A DNA stretch of 64,000 nucleotides. Source: Musa acuminata AAA Group (lineage: Eukaryota > Streptophyta > Magnoliopsida > Zingiberales > Musaceae). Of the stretch, positions 1 to 12,674 are shown piece by piece. A program made the position numbers and the translations under genes. The notes under the pieces are model-generated. The model saw only the letters and a program-made list of their open reading frames with translations. It was not told the DNA's origin and made no database searches. The stretch is from the NCBI RefSeq assembly GCF_036884655.1, contig NC_088340.1:4117501-4181500 (forward strand). Reading direction: 5' to 3'. Every line of letters begins with the position of its first letter. Within the stretch, counting starts at the first letter, position 1.

Positions 1-544
1 AAGAGACAGCCAAAGGATTGAAGTGGGTCGACGGAAGGATGATTGCTTCACGCAGCACTGCGGAAAGTTGGGTCGGCAATCTTTGTCTCGCTGGCCTTTT
101 ACCACCTACCGCTATGGACGTCCCACATGTGATCTGCGTGTTGTCCCACGACAATCTGATCAAATAAAGAATATATTCTCATAATCTAAAGAAACAGATT
201 TAAAATAATAGGTGTTCCATCTTCTCTTCTTTTGCATTATTGGGACCATATAGTAGTAGTAGGATTATAGCAACACCAGTGGATTGCGTATATTAATTCT
301 CATGCTCTTCATGCAGCAACTGTGGATGACAAATGTTTGATCATCTTTTCGACGATAATTTGTACATCAAACTTCACAAAATTGCATTGGAATTACGATG
401 CTGATTGTAGCATCATCGTTGAAGGTAAATACTGTCTTGTTGTTGGGATCAAATTCAGCTTCGGCAAGGCCATGTTTCTATCCACATCTGCACAAAACAA
501 TCATACGTACCACTTGCTGCATCCTTGTTGTTATTGTTATCATT
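1..544. other. Intergenic, no gene recognised
   Basis: I see no open frame with codon structure or family resemblance here. The segment is moderately AT-rich and leads into the trinucleotide-rich array that follows. It may be the far flank of a gene outside the window. Confidence 0.5.
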
Positions 545-1000
545 GCTGTTGATGTTTTTATTGTTGTTGTTGTTATTATAATATGTCAGACTCATGGATC
601 TATCAACTCTCCCCATTTGGTCTTTATTATTGTTGTTGTTGTTACTGACTCTCCCCATTTGATCTTTATTATTACTATTGTTTTTATTGTAGTTACTATA
701 ATATGTCAATGCATGGATCTATCAACTCTCCCCATTTGATCTTTATTATTGTTGTTGTTGTTACTATTGTTTTTATTGTAGTTATTATAACATGTCAATG
801 CATGGATCTATCAACTCTCCCCATTTGATCTTTATTATGATTGTTGTTGTTACTATTGTTTTTATTGTAGTTATTATAACATGTCAATGCATGGATCTAC
901 CAACTCTCCCCATTTGATCTTTATTATTGTTGTTGTCGTTACTGTTGTTATCATTGTATTATGTTGACGCATGGATCTATCAACTCTCCCCATTTGGTCC
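545..1000. repeat. Minisatellite-like array of about 89-bp units rich in TTG/TTA triplets
   Basis: The phrase CATGGATCTA(T/C)CAACTCTCCCC recurs starting at 593, 712, 801, 890 and 970, so the spacing is 119, 89, 89 and 80 bp. Between the phrases lie runs of TTATTGTTG triplets. The 119-bp unit contains an extra internal copy of the CTCCCCATTTG segment. The units differ by a few substitutions and triplet-number changes, as expected from replication slippage plus unequal exchange. Short frames across it on both strands are low-complexity and not genes. Confidence 0.85.
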
Positions 1001-1712
1001 TTGAAGGTCTCTAGCCAGCTAATTTTGCCGGTCTCTTCCATCATGAGACCCATTTCTAAGTAAACAAAGTTGATCCCTTTTTATTTCCTTATCTTTCAGC
1101 ACTTCATTACCATTTGAAATTTCACTTCAGATTAAGCTCTGATTCACGTTACAGTGATTTTTGTAATCGATATGTTCATTTGAATCGTTGACTTCGAAAT
1201 GAATGCAGTCTTCATTGTTTTCCAGCGAGGCAGAGACAGCGATACAAAGACAAACGACGTTTACCAATAAAAAGTTAAAGATGCCATTAAAGTTCCTTTG
1301 CCGGCGGACCATTGCTTCGATCGCAACCCAAAAACCCACTGGGATTCGCAGTCGGTCATCCTTGTCGTATGATGTTTAAGATTTAGGTGGATTTCCTAAA
1401 TTAGTCTTTGTCACGCTGTGAGTGGAAGACAAATTAAATGTTCTAGTAAGAGATAACTTAAATATGCCAAATTAATATCTTTAAATTAGACTAGAGATCA
1501 CTTCATGTTAGGTTTTATTATGAACTATGTGAGTTCTTGACGAAGAAATCAAACCCAATTTTTAATGAAAGATAAACAATTACCTACCACCATTAGTATA
1601 AGTTTAAATATTATAATTAATTATTTAAGTTTAATAGATCAATCGTAGAGATATGGATCGCACGAAGAGAAGAAAATTTGACCGAAATAAAGGAACCCAA
1701 TCATATACGCAA
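1001..1712. other. Intergenic spacer upstream of the lipase gene
   Basis: No supported gene. Short frames on both strands lack family resemblance. The sequence becomes AT-rich from about 1380 to 1640 and then merges into the promoter region of the lipase gene. Confidence 0.5.
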
Positions 1713-1732
1713 CACGTGTTACATGCATTCCC
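1713..1732 (+). promoter_or_regulatory. G-box (CACGTG) next to an RY-type CATGCA element
   Basis: CACGTG is at 1713-1718 and CATGCA at 1722-1727, about 250 bp upstream of the TATA box of the lipase gene. A further GCATGC core is at 1927-1932. G-box/ABRE plus RY is the classic combination bound by bZIP and B3 (ABI3/FUS3-type) factors in seed storage and oil genes. That combination would suit an oil-body lipase, but its use here is inferred from sequence only. Confidence 0.4.
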
Positions 1733-1965
1733 CGAAAACGAACACCGAGCAGCGAGAGGACAAAGCGGTGCTGGCCACGTACCCAACTTCCTGAGAGTAC
1801 ACTGTTATGGGTGCAAGAACAACTACACTTGCTTGGGGTTTCTATTGGCATTGCGTTTGTGATGGCAGATGATACACAAACAGTCGATCTCGTAAGCTGG
1901 ACAGTGATCGCTAGGAAGAAAGGAGTGCATGCGTTTTAGGAGCTTTGGGATCCCCAGATCGAGCT

Positions 1966-1974
1966 CTATATAAA
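1966..1974 (+). promoter_or_regulatory. TATA box of the lipase gene
   Basis: CTATATAAA lies 106 bp upstream of the proposed ATG at 2080, in the ordinary position for a plant core promoter with a short leader. The pyrimidine-rich stretch that follows (about 2000-2060) looks like a transcribed leader. Confidence 0.6.
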
Positions 1975-2079
1975 GGGAGCCTTTCTCTTAGGGTTCCTGC
2001 ATCACTTAGGCTTTCTCCCCCTTCCCCCTCGTGCTTCCTTGTCTGTCTCTCCTCTTCTTGAGAGCTACTCGTTGCTGCA

Positions 2080-4445
2080 ATGGGTGCCGAAGCCGAAGCC
2101 GAAGCTCCTCCCACGGAGTACTTCATCATTCGGCCGAAGAAGATAAGGCTGATCGATATACTGAGCCTTTTGATACTTCGGAAAAGCCTGACCAGCTATA
2201 AGTTTGTGGACAGCAGCGGCACCGCCAAAGATGGCCTTCGAGCTGACTGGGTCACTGCTTTAACCTTGCTTATCATGAAGGTTTTGGATAAGATTAAGGT
2301 CCCGTTGAAGTGGACTGGGATCATTGTGGAGTTCATTTTCAACTTATTTGAACTTAATGGTGGAATCGGTATAATTTGGAGGATTATAACAGGTTCTCTC
2401 TTGTCAGCCACTCTCTTTCTCTCTCACAGGATCACACACGCAGACCCAACTAAGAACACTCGTTTTAGATTCATATAATCGACAGACAGACTTGTCTTCA
2501 TTTGTTTCGATGCATTATCTTTTTGGCACAATCAACATGACCACTTGGTTCAAAACCCTGCAGGGAAGCTGGTCATCCCCAAGCGCGATTCGGCTGATTT
2601 CAGATCAATGATTGCTCTCATCGATGGGCGTCAGGATCTGTACAAGAACAACTCCTTGCTCCATTATTTTCCACTCATGGAGCCCCAAGCTGGCTTTGAT
2701 GACATAAACCTCTTGGATATCACGGCCATGGCTGCCAAGATCGCCTACGAGAACCCTGCCTACATCGAGAATACTGTCACCAACCACTGGAAGGTAATTG
2801 CACGTCTTCGTCTTCTTCTTCTTCTTCTTCTTCTTCTTCTTCTTCTTCTTCTTCTTCTTTTCGTGTGGTAGATGGTCTGATGCATCAATATTCGAACTTT
2901 TGCACGTCGACAAAGATTAGATCGGCAGTATCGAGCCACATCAGATGCCAGACTTATGCACTATATAATGAACAGGAACCCGGGACATGAGATTTCACAT
3001 GTCGATCGATGAACTATGCAGAACCATGTCTGCATGCGAACATATACGCACCTGTTCTGGACTCACTGACATGGATTCATCCGAGGACTATCATTAATTA
3101 CTTTGTGAGATATAAGAATCAAATAAGTTGGAATCCATTAAGAAACCTTAAGTTAACAACCATCAAAATTATGAGAATTTTGGGATTAAGAATCGCGTAG
3201 CATTAATAATCTTCTTCAGATTTCATACATATATATATACCAAAGAACAAATTGATCGACCAGTTTTCTACTTTCATGGATGCAGATGCACTTTGTCGGA
3301 TTCTACGATTGCTGGAACAGTAAGTTCATTAGCTTTAGTTTCCCCAAGAATTATGTTGTCTGATCTCATGAATGCAATGACAAAGGAAATCGGCATGCAT
3401 CCACATCTTGCAGAGTTCCTCGAGGAGAAAACAACACAAGCCTTCATCTTCTGCAACAAAGCGGAGGACGCTGACCTGATCGTCCTGTCCTTCCGTGGCA
3501 CCGAGCCCTTCAACGCCCAGGACTGGTCGACGGACGTCGACCTCTCGACGCTGCTCGCCGGCAAGCTGGGCCTCCTCCACCTGGGATTCCTGAAGGCTCT
3601 CGGCCTCCAAAACGAGACGAACTTCATCCTAGGGTTCCCTACTTCGATCGAGATGAACGCCGACAAGCCAGTTGCCTACTACATCCTCAGACAGGAACTG
3701 CGAAATCTGCTAGCGAAGCATAAAAACGCAAAGATAATTGTGACCGGGCATAGCCTTGGTGGTGCACTTTCAGCTGTCTTCCCCGCTCTGCTCTCATACC
3801 ATAACCAAAATGACATCCTCAACTCCATGCACAGCGTGATGAACTACGGACAGCCCCGCGTTGGAGATGCCATCTTCAAAAGCTACGTCAATGTGTTGAT
3901 GCGCGTCAAGTACCAACGCATGGTTTACCGATACGATATCGTCCCCAGGATCCCCTTCGACCTCCCGCCCCTCTCAAACTTCACGCACTGCGGCAAATGC
4001 ATCTACTTTGATGGATGGTACAAAGGAAAGGTATGCCATATGATCATATCCCAGCATTCACGCTTGCAGCAGTTCATGACATCGCTAATATATACACTGT
4101 TAATTAGTCATCGACTTCATTGGCTTCTATGAATCAATTACATATTCTTGAAATAACAACGATTTCATGTGTTCTCTTTGGTGGCTGCAGGTGGTTGATG
4201 AAGTCCCCAACCCCAACTACTTTCTTGAACCCCTGTCTGTCCCGAGGATGTATTTGACGGCATGGGGTGACCTCTTCAGAGCTTTCTTCATAGGGTACAC
4301 AGCGGGAAAAGACTTCAAGGAGGGGATAGCGTCCATCCTCTACAGGCTCACTGGTCTTGTGCTTCCAGGGATTGCGTGTCACAGCCCCAGAGACTACGTC
4401 AATTCTGTAAGGCTGGCCAAGATAGAGAACACCCTCTTCGTCTAG
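2080..4445 (+). CDS. Triacylglycerol lipase, oil-body lipase (OBL1-like), class 3
   Basis: Hydrolyses triacylglycerol at the oil-body surface; related plant OBL1 proteins are seed and pollen lipases. Coding exons are 2080-2392, 2564-2793, 3286-3319, 3414-4030 and 4191-4445, all with GT-AG borders and consistent phases, giving 482 residues, the usual family length. Exon 3 is only 34 nt. The N-terminal part has the family-specific leader and a hydrophobic hairpin at about residues 59-103 that probably anchors it to the lipid monolayer. The oxyanion-side motif RGTEPF and the nucleophile elbow GHSLGG are present. The triad reads as Ser306, Asp367 (in DIVPR) and His462 (in CHSPRDY). The start is chosen because it is the first ATG after the TATA box and opens the family N-terminus. 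All key residues are intact, so I expect a working enzyme. Confidence 0.9.
2811..2859 (+). repeat. (CTT)n microsatellite in lipase intron 2
   Basis: An uninterrupted TCT/CTT trinucleotide run of about 16 units begins 17 bp after the splice donor at 2794. It is likely length-polymorphic. It does not touch coding sequence. Confidence 0.95.
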
Positions 4446-4466
4446 CTGCTGCTGCTGCTGCTGCTG
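4446..4466 (+). repeat. (CTG)7 directly after the lipase stop codon
   Basis: Seven CTG units begin immediately after the TAG stop at 4443-4445, in the 3' untranslated region. Read-through would add leucines, but the stop is intact. Confidence 0.95.
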
Positions 4467-4485
4467 TATGCGGATCGATGCCTTG

Positions 4486-4614
4486 AATAAAGGAGATGGG
4501 TGCTGCCGGGTTTCAGTTCCGAGTTAAAAGTGTCGATACAAGGCAGCAGTAGTTTGTTTGCGTGGCTTTCTTTTCTTCTTCATGCAGTCAAGAAGGCATG
4601 GGCCATGGAATAAA
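4486..4614 (+). terminator. Two candidate poly(A) signals of the lipase gene
   Basis: AATAAA occurs at 4486-4491 and again at 4609-4614, which is 41 and 164 bp beyond the stop codon. Either could direct 3' end formation. Plant signals are loose, so these are candidates only. Confidence 0.45.
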
Positions 4615-5292
4615 CGTGGTGGTGTAGGGTGAGAAGGCAGTACGTCTGCATGGCTTTGTTGCCTTCTTACTGCGTCTAATGATTCCACTCTCTTCCCAAC
4701 AATTCCTCTCCTACTTATGTGGCTTGTATGCTCTTAATTGTATCAACTGCAGCGCAATCTATACGTAGCCCATTGTTCATTAAAAGCTCACTCTTCCTCT
4801 CTTCCTCTATTACATTAGGTTGCCTCTTAATTAGATTACATCTCTTATTTATAGAAATGTGAGTTTAACTTTAATCTTGGTCGGTTAATTTATCGGATCT
4901 GGATTTGGATATTGGAGATCCGAATCATAAGGCAGAGTTGATCCGAATCAACACCCAACCACGTCATCTGCTTCGAATTCTCCGATTTGGGCCTTTTTTA
5001 TACGATTCAATCACATCCGTCAGAACTTGCTTTACACGAATATTGAATTGATCGAACGGTTGATATACCCCCAACGAGGCGGCCGCTCCCTCTGGCGATA
5101 CTAAATGTTTGACATTTCTTCGTCGCCGTCAATGCCTTCCCGAACCGCTGTCACAGGTCGCAAGACCGCGGCGTGGCGATCTCTTCTGCTAGGGTTACTG
5201 CCGCTGGATTCTTGGTAGGGCCGGGGATTGGATCACGTTAGGGTTCTGGATTCCGCATTATTGGTGGAGGGAGGTGGCTGTTGGCTGGGATC
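4615..5292. other. Spacer and 5' leader of the next gene
   Basis: AT-rich up to about 5060, then GC-rich from about 5080. The composition change and the ATG at 5293 suggest that transcription of the next gene starts near 5050-5200. No further gene is supported; overlapping frames on the opposite strand at 5233-5523 are shadows of its first exon. Confidence 0.5.
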
Positions 5293-8200
5293 ATGAGAGC
5301 TCGGCTGGTGGTTTTCCCGATCAAGGGGAGGAGTTGGTGCTTCAGCCGCTCCGCGGAATCCGTCTCCGGTGCCGACTCCTCTTCGACGCCACCCCCGGGA
5401 CTGAGGGATCTCTGGAGGAGGATCTCCTCCCATGGCCGCTCCGCCCAGGAGAGCGCCGAGATCGTCGGCGACTTCATCGCTGATAAGGTTCGACAGTTCA
5501 TTCACCGATCCCTGTGGCTCCAAGTTTCTGTATTTGGATGGTATTCTTGTCTAATCTTGTTTTTTGATTGATTTCAGATGAATCGAGCGTGGACCGGTCT
5601 CGAGAAGGCTCCAGCAGGGACTCTCAAGAGCAGGATCCACAGGTACTTCCTTTTCCCCAAACTTATTTGATTCTTATTCTCCATTAATGCATCTCGTAGT
5701 TATCTTCGTTAGATTTTAATGGAGTGCGGAGTTCTGTTATCTATTGCAGTTTAGGATTGCGGCTTTTATCACGAGTGAAACCTTCGGAGATATTTCTGAA
5801 GTCCGTTACTAAAGACATTACAACGGTGGAAATTACTTACCCTGCGAAGTATGTTCTTTTTCACCCAATGAGCAGCAGTCTTTCTTATTACTTACACTAC
5901 GCATCATTACCCTTATTCTGATTTTTACTGGAAAGATATGCGTTCCCTGATCGAAATTAGCTATTAAGCCAGTCTTACTGTTCTTTTTCTTATTCCTTTT
6001 CTTTTCCTATCCAACTTTCTCCATTGCTGTCAGATATGCCCTTGTAACAGTTTACATTTAATCCACATCATTTATACTTTAACGTTGTTAGCCGTATTGG
6101 TGACCATTTTGCTGTATTTCTTCACATTTACAGTTTGAATCCTCGTTTTGTGCGTCGAAGATTACGACATATGGCCATGCGGTAACTGACATCTTCTTCA
6201 GTAATAATTTTATCAATTTTTGTGGTTTGCAGCTTACCCTGATCATCACTCTCTTTTTGTTCTTTTACATGTTAACACCAACTGGAATCAGGGGATCTGC
6301 AGTGCACAGGAATTATTTTTATGGTTCAATTTCTTTACTTCCACTTACAAGTGTTCTTAGTGTAAGTGATTGCCTAAGTAGATGAATTCTTCTTTGATGT
6401 GCACATTGAAAACCTGTTAGAGTATCTTGGTATTCATGTTAGGCCCAGAAAGTTATGATGGTCTGCTTACGACCTTCATTGTCAAATCATATATTTGTGG
6501 CTTAAACATCAAATATATTATTAGTTTACTGTGTCAGTTTTGGGATCATGTGTCATCACAGGTCAAGTTTTGCTACCTGCGATCACTGTTGCTTCATTCC
6601 AACATATGCTTTAATGCAACAAGGAAAGGAACTATAGTAATTGTTTTGTCATCCTTGGTTATTTCCTTTTTGTCTACATGTTTTATTAACGAGTAGATGA
6701 TCGACAACCATTAGGACTGTCTTACTAGATATAGAATATGAATTCTAATGTGAAGGTGTCTCCTCTAGATGTGGATGTTTTTCCTCTAGTAGTTGTTTTG
6801 TCATCCTTGGTTATTTCCTTTATGTCTACATGTCTTATTATTGTGTAGATCATTGACAATCATTTTGACTGACGTACTGGATATAGAATATAAATTTTAA
6901 TGTGAAGGTATCTCCTCCAGATGTGGACTTTTATCCTCTACAATTAGATTATGCCAACATTTAGATCCTTTATGGGGCCTCTGGATTTCTAACCATGGAA
7001 TAGTTTTTGACTTTTATCCTCTACAATTAGATTATGCCAACATTGACAAGCATATTGTGCTTGCTTATGACTTACTGTTTGTATTCCATAATTTTACAGT
7101 TAGACCTTCTCTTGTAGAATAAATATTCTTAATCTGGTTTCGGTTCTTGGTAGGTAACAAAGCCTTTCTTCCTAAATGGAGGGTAATAGTTCAGATTACT
7201 CCAGCTACATGGAGAGATCTTAAATTGATTGCTAGTTATTATAAAAGTTTTTGACAAGACATACGGGTAGAAAGATGAACCGTTGATTCATAATGTGATG
7301 TTGCAGTAGTTCCACATCAAAAAGGTGATAATGTTTTGGGTTGGTTTAAGACTCGAAGGGTTGACTATCAATAACTTTGGCCTAACATTTTTGGTATATG
7401 GTTAAAGTCTGTACCACAGGTTATCAGACTAATGGCTGTTGAATTGTAATATTTGATAGCCGAGCAACTTTGCAGGCTGATCTTTGATGAGATGGTGGCT
7501 ATCGCGTCTTCACCTTTTCTGGTCCTACAGCATAACTCGAGCGATGAAATCTGCTCTATCTTTGAAATTATACATGAAGCTTCTGAGTATTGAAGAAGGT
7601 GACGTCGGAACAATCTTAGATTAGGATATAATGATGTGTTGCAAGATTCCATGATTTCCTACTGGTAACTTGACCATAGACAATCTGTGTCACATGGTTA
7701 AAGCTGATTCTGATCACATTACTGTAACCTGTTGAAGTAGTTGCAATCTTTCTTAGTAATAAGGTGTTGGAAAGGAATACCTTCTAACTTCCAATGTTTC
7801 TAGAAGACAAATAACATTAGGCTTCTGTTATGGCCAAAACCTAGTTAAGTTGGTTTGACGGATCTTTTTCCTTAATCTTGCATGAAAGTGACTTTAGAAT
7901 ATTGACTGATGCAAAACATAGGTGTAGCAGTATATTTGTTGTTTGTAAACAATAGAGAGATTCGTGAACAGTTTAGGTTTGTGAACCTGTGTGAATCTGA
8001 GTCTTGTTATGTTAGGATATAGTACTTATCATAGTTTAAACAAGTCCAAAGGGAAACTTTTGTTTGTTACCATACTTATCTATCTTTCTGTAAATTTATC
8101 AACCTTTTAGTTTTTGGATTTTTTTTTTATGATAACTGTGATTTATGCCTTGATGGCACCTTAGACAACATTCCCGTATGAAGCTTTTCTTTAGGGAGCC

Positions 8201-11200
8201 TTCCTTTGGTTACCACCTGCAATTGACACCAATTTTGTGGTCTAGCATGTTTCTGAGATTGGAAAAGGAAGATCAATAAAAAAAGAGACCGGGTCAATAA
8301 AAGATTATGGCTCAGAAATCTCAGTTGTGGAACAATTACAGAATTCAAAATGTTGGTACTAGAGAGAAAAAGGAGGGTGTAGGGTGTTTTATTTGTGGGT
8401 TTGTTTGTGTTTTGGAAAATATTGGTCTCTGTCTGCTGATGTGCCATGTACAGTGCCTATGTCGAACATGCGTCAAATTGATAACTTTTAAATTGTTTCC
8501 ACTTACACATGAATTCATTCAAAGGTATATTGTATATCCACTCTGTGCCGAAGTTTAAGCCAAAGGGGCACTTCTTTGCCCATGCTTTCCTTTCACAATC
8601 TCCCTTGAGCTTCACAGGTTTTACCACAGAAGCGACTGTGGCGTAGAAGTGATATGACATAGGGGCTTGGGGACCTTTGGGATCTTGGTGCTGGCAGAGA
8701 GGCAATATGTAGTTGTCAAATGGTTATTGAGGTATAGAAGGAAGCCACAATATATGCCTTGGAAGCTCTCTATGTGCAAAGTCGCATAAGTTGGCACTGA
8801 TATTTAAGCACTCAAGCACTAATAATGACAAAAAAATGAAGTTTGTTATATGAATGTCCAAGGGTAACCATCTATTAGATTATTTAATGGTTGGAAGTCT
8901 GAATGCCTTGCATTACTATGCCTTTTCCAACATTTCATTTGCACCACTTTATTGGTTGTAATGGCAATAGCAAAGATGTGCTTTATACTATCTCTTAGAA
9001 ATATGAAACTTTTAGGCTCCATAAACCTAGTGATTTCTGTTTCCAACTTAATTTCTTCTATTGTTCAGTTTATAATTATAGTTGTGTGCTTTATACTATC
9101 TCTTAACCTTTTGTTTTTTTCTTTAGGTTTTGCCATTGCCAAATATACCATTTTTCTGGATCTTGTTCCGTACATATTCTCATTGGAGAGCTCTCAAGGT
9201 ACGATTAGCACTAGCCTTTTGTTGGAAAGTAGTTGAACGTACTGCTTTTTATCTGGCTAATTTTCATGTTTTACATGTATTATTTAGTATGCTAAAAGAC
9301 ACTTTCTTCCATAATAATCTTATAATTCTTAGGATTCTTGTAATGTGTGTGCATGTATATATATGTATACATATATATATATATATACATATATATATTT
9401 ATTTATATATATATATATATATATACATATATACATATATATATATATACATACATATATATATATATACATACATATACATACATATATACATACATAT
9501 ACATACATATATACATACATATACATACATATACATACATATATACATACATATACATACATATATATATATATATACATACATATACATACATATATAT
9601 ATATATATACATATATATTATAACTCATGCTATATAGTAAAGGTGCAACTAAAGAGTTTCTTTAAATGTGCGGATTAACTTCGGATTGCCAAAGCATTAG
9701 AAAATTAAATCAGCATTTGGCACATTAACTGGTTTGGCAAACCATCTGCTTCTTTGTTATACAAACTTGGGGATCTATTATATGCCTTGAAGTTGTTACA
9801 AATTAAAGTTTAATTTTATTTTTTTCACATGTTCTCTAGATATCTGTTGGTTTCTATGTTAATTTGTTTGCCAGTTTGGATGTAAATTGAAGCAGCTTCC
9901 AGCAATACATATTTTATTTTTGGGAATCACTATGACTGAGCAACCATACAACGGAATAAGCGGAGACAATTACTTAGTACTAAGTTCACTGAAAGAATTG
10001 TCTATGATATAAGAGGCTATCTTACTTCTGTAACTTTATGATGACATGCCCTCTGGTGTTTGAGCATTTGTTTCTTCAGATCAGCATGTTAATTCTTTTG
10101 GATGTGTCCTGTCTCTTTTGAATATTGAACTTTTGAGATCTGCCTAGTTAATTAAGTTTGTACTTGTTCACAATACCATTGATTATACTTCAACATTGTT
10201 AATGTTTTGCTGGTTTTCTATCTGAATTCTTTTTGCATCTGTTAATGCTATTTTTCCAGGGAAGTGAGAGGCTTATGCTACTGGTTTCAGACAGTTCAAA
10301 GTCATGGAGTTTACTTATTGACAATAAAAAGGAAAGTGACCTAAAGGCTGACTTGAAGAATAGTTGTGAAGATGCTCTCCCTCCTCCCTGGGTACCATGT
10401 TCTCACTTTCTCCACCATCAATTAACAGTCTACTTGTTCTCAAATTAATTTGATACTGTCTTGATTAAAATCTTATTGAGACAGCTTCTAGAGAATGATG
10501 TTCTATATTTTTCTATTTTGATAAATTGGTGTCAGGAGTACATTGAGTTTTTCAAATATGTACTTTGGGCAATTGTTGCACCCGAATTGGCACCTTGAAA
10601 GTAACAAGAAATTGTTGTCTGCATGATGAGAAGTTATTTAAAGGGTTTTTTTTATCCCTTTGTGTGTGTGCACATGCACACGTGTTTTGAGGAGGGACCA
10701 TCAGAATCTAGATTCATAATACAAGAAATTTGTAATATTTTTTGGTTGTTAAGATTCATTGTGCGTCTCTATTACAACAAAATTTTTCTGGCTTTAGTTC
10801 TGTTGTACAATCGTCTCACCAAAGTCTCTATTGCATTCTATGCTTATGGTGGTTTCACTTAATGCCAATTCGATCTGAGTTTGTATTACTTCTTGTCAAT
10901 ACAAGAGAAAATAAATAGGTTATGAAGGCCCTATTGCATTTTCAATAAAAAAAATTAAGATTCCTGTTGGAGAACTTTTAGAGAACAAGATACTTCAGAA
11001 TGTTGGCAGGATAGACCTAAAATCCGCATGTTCCAAGGATTTGGCTTATTTCTGATTGATCTGACTGATATAACCTAGCTGGTTGGGTTTTGACTGTTTT
11101 ATAGGCTGGCGAGTTGTTGAGGTTCCGATTCTTGCATATCTTGCTGATTCCAAATGTTTTCCAGGAGATACTGCCAATCCAATTGCTCCCAACAGATTTT

Positions 11201-11578
11201 CAGTCACTTAGAAAGTTGTTTTGATTTCATGATTATACTCATCTGAATAAGTTGCTTATGCCAATATAGAAGAACCTGCAAGTTCAACTGCTTAACTTTT
11301 TCTGCAAATAATATTGTGTGATGTGTTTTATCGTTCATGGTTTCTATAGTAACTCGATTTCAACATGTCACTGGTCATTTTTAGCACTTATTTACGTATT
11401 GTCCTCTGAACTGATATCTACTTCCTTTCTAAAGATTTTGCAGCCCTCCAAGGATCTCGAGAGACTTCTTAACGGGGAGGGTATCAAGGACAGCATTAGT
11501 TGTACCACCATCTCTAGTATTTGCAAAACGTATGATCTTGACAGGAATGTTATAGTGAAGTACAGGAATTTACGATAG
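5293..11578 (+). CDS. Mitochondrial K+/H+ exchange-related protein (Mit_KHE1 family)
   Basis: A predicted mitochondrial inner-membrane protein related to yeast Ydl183c, a family linked to K+/H+ exchange. The biochemical role of plant members is not established. Coding exons are 5293-5487, 5578-5642, 5750-5848, 6134-6181, 6292-6361, 9127-9198, 10260-10391 and 11444-11578; phases join exactly to give 271 residues. Recognisable family blocks are the N-terminal [14 protein letters not shown], then KPSEIFLKS, the arginine-rich RRRLRH, a membrane-like stretch at about residues 107-130 ([29 protein letters not shown]), and a C-terminal ICKTYDL segment. The ATG at 5293 is chosen because the preceding in-frame codons lack ATG and the family starts at this point. 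Intron 5 (6362-9126) is unusually long and contains local duplications; intron 6 holds a long TA-rich microsatellite. Confidence 0.84.
6641..7050 (+). repeat. Local tandem duplications in intron 5 of the K+/H+ exchange-related gene
   Basis: A block starting TTGTTTTGTCATCC at 6641 returns at 6793 (period 152 bp) with about ten or more differences. Inside its end, a block starting GACTTTTATCCTC at 6926 returns at 7009 (period 83 bp), almost unchanged. The two layers suggest successive slippage or unequal-exchange events of different age. Confidence 0.8.
9344..9618. repeat. Compound (TA)n/(TACA)n microsatellite in intron 6
   Basis: About 275 bp made almost only of alternating TA, CATA and TACA units. 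Every reading frame on both strands is open and yields Tyr/Ile/His-rich strings; these are artefacts of composition, not proteins. It lies 146 bp past the donor site of exon 6. Confidence 0.97.
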
Positions 11579-12674
11579 TTTCTTGAATTGCTTGGTGCAT
11601 TCAGTGCTAATTACAAGTTTGAACTTGTTTTTACCGAGCTCACAACATGCAAACATCTTTTGCACAGCCTATGCATGCGACAAATGAGCTTAAGGCCAAA
11701 GTTTTGTTTACGGTAAATGTTTCATTGTTATAAAGTTAAATTGGACGAGGAATTTTTCTTTGACTCCTATATTGAATATGACAACTGAGTATTGATTGAG
11801 TGGAATGTTCTTCCTTTCTAATTGAAGTATCAATTCAAGTTTTTCAGCTTCTCCAAAATTTGTAATTGACTTCATGTTCTTTTGATAATTGATGTGAGAT
11901 GACTATGCTACTCTTGGTGTAATAACAGGCAAGGTGGTTCATTTGGAGAGGCTTTGTGAATCCAATGTGTTGTAATCTGTTTGGTAATTCTAAACTTGTG
12001 CATCTATAAAGTATTCTAAACTTTTGCCCATATTTAAGATTTACATATTGTTCATTGAGGCCTTTCTAGATTTTAAAAGTGTTTTGGTTGATTATTGGTA
12101 GGAACATTTAAATCCTGATATGTTGATTTCCACTAACTGCATATTGTTTTTGAGTACCTAAATTGTTCTATGATTTTGAGGCGTGCTAACATCATCAAGG
12201 CTGAAGCATGAATCTGATGGTTCCTTGTGTCGATAGCTAAGAGATGGGGCGCCATAAGTAATCCACGTTTGATCTCTCTTCATTTCTAATCTTGTTTATT
12301 TCAGAATTTGCCCGACTGGTTAGTCAGTTTTGGTAGAATTAGCATGTGATATGATGTGTAATAGTGAAATAAGAGACGGAATTACGTGACAATGATGATA
12401 AAGAATGAAGACCTGAGAGGAAGAACGAGAAAAGGATGATGAAATATGTGTGTCGGTCTTTTGGATTTAGTGCAAACATCCGTCCATCTCATGCTACATT
12501 TGTCTTGTGATAGTCCTGTGATGAAAATATCTTCCTATTAAGGTGTCGATGGTGAAGTGTTTGGAGAAGTAGGAGCGGCAGCTCCACTGATATATTATCT
12601 CTTCCCATCTCTCTTCCTCCACCCTATTTAGCATCGGTGTCGTCCAACGCTACGTGACCTGACCCGAAAGCAGC
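11579..12674. other. Intergenic, 3' flank and PME1 promoter
   Basis: AT-rich, no gene seen. The first several hundred bases probably hold the 3' untranslated region of the upstream gene. TATATTA at 12591-12597 is a weak TATA candidate for the pectinesterase gene starting at 12675. Confidence 0.5.

Noticed and set aside
1639..1862. Frames on both strands upstream of the lipase gene
   Set aside because: They overlap each other and the promoter region with no recognisable domain.
8457..8705. Frame on the - strand within intron 5 of the K+/H+ exchange-related gene, possible retroelement fragment
   Set aside because: No motif of gag, pol or transposase is recognisable and there are no flanking repeats.
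9329..9678. Overlapping open frames on both strands with Tyr/Ile/His-rich products
   Set aside because: They all fall in the TA/TACA microsatellite, where all frames are open by composition.
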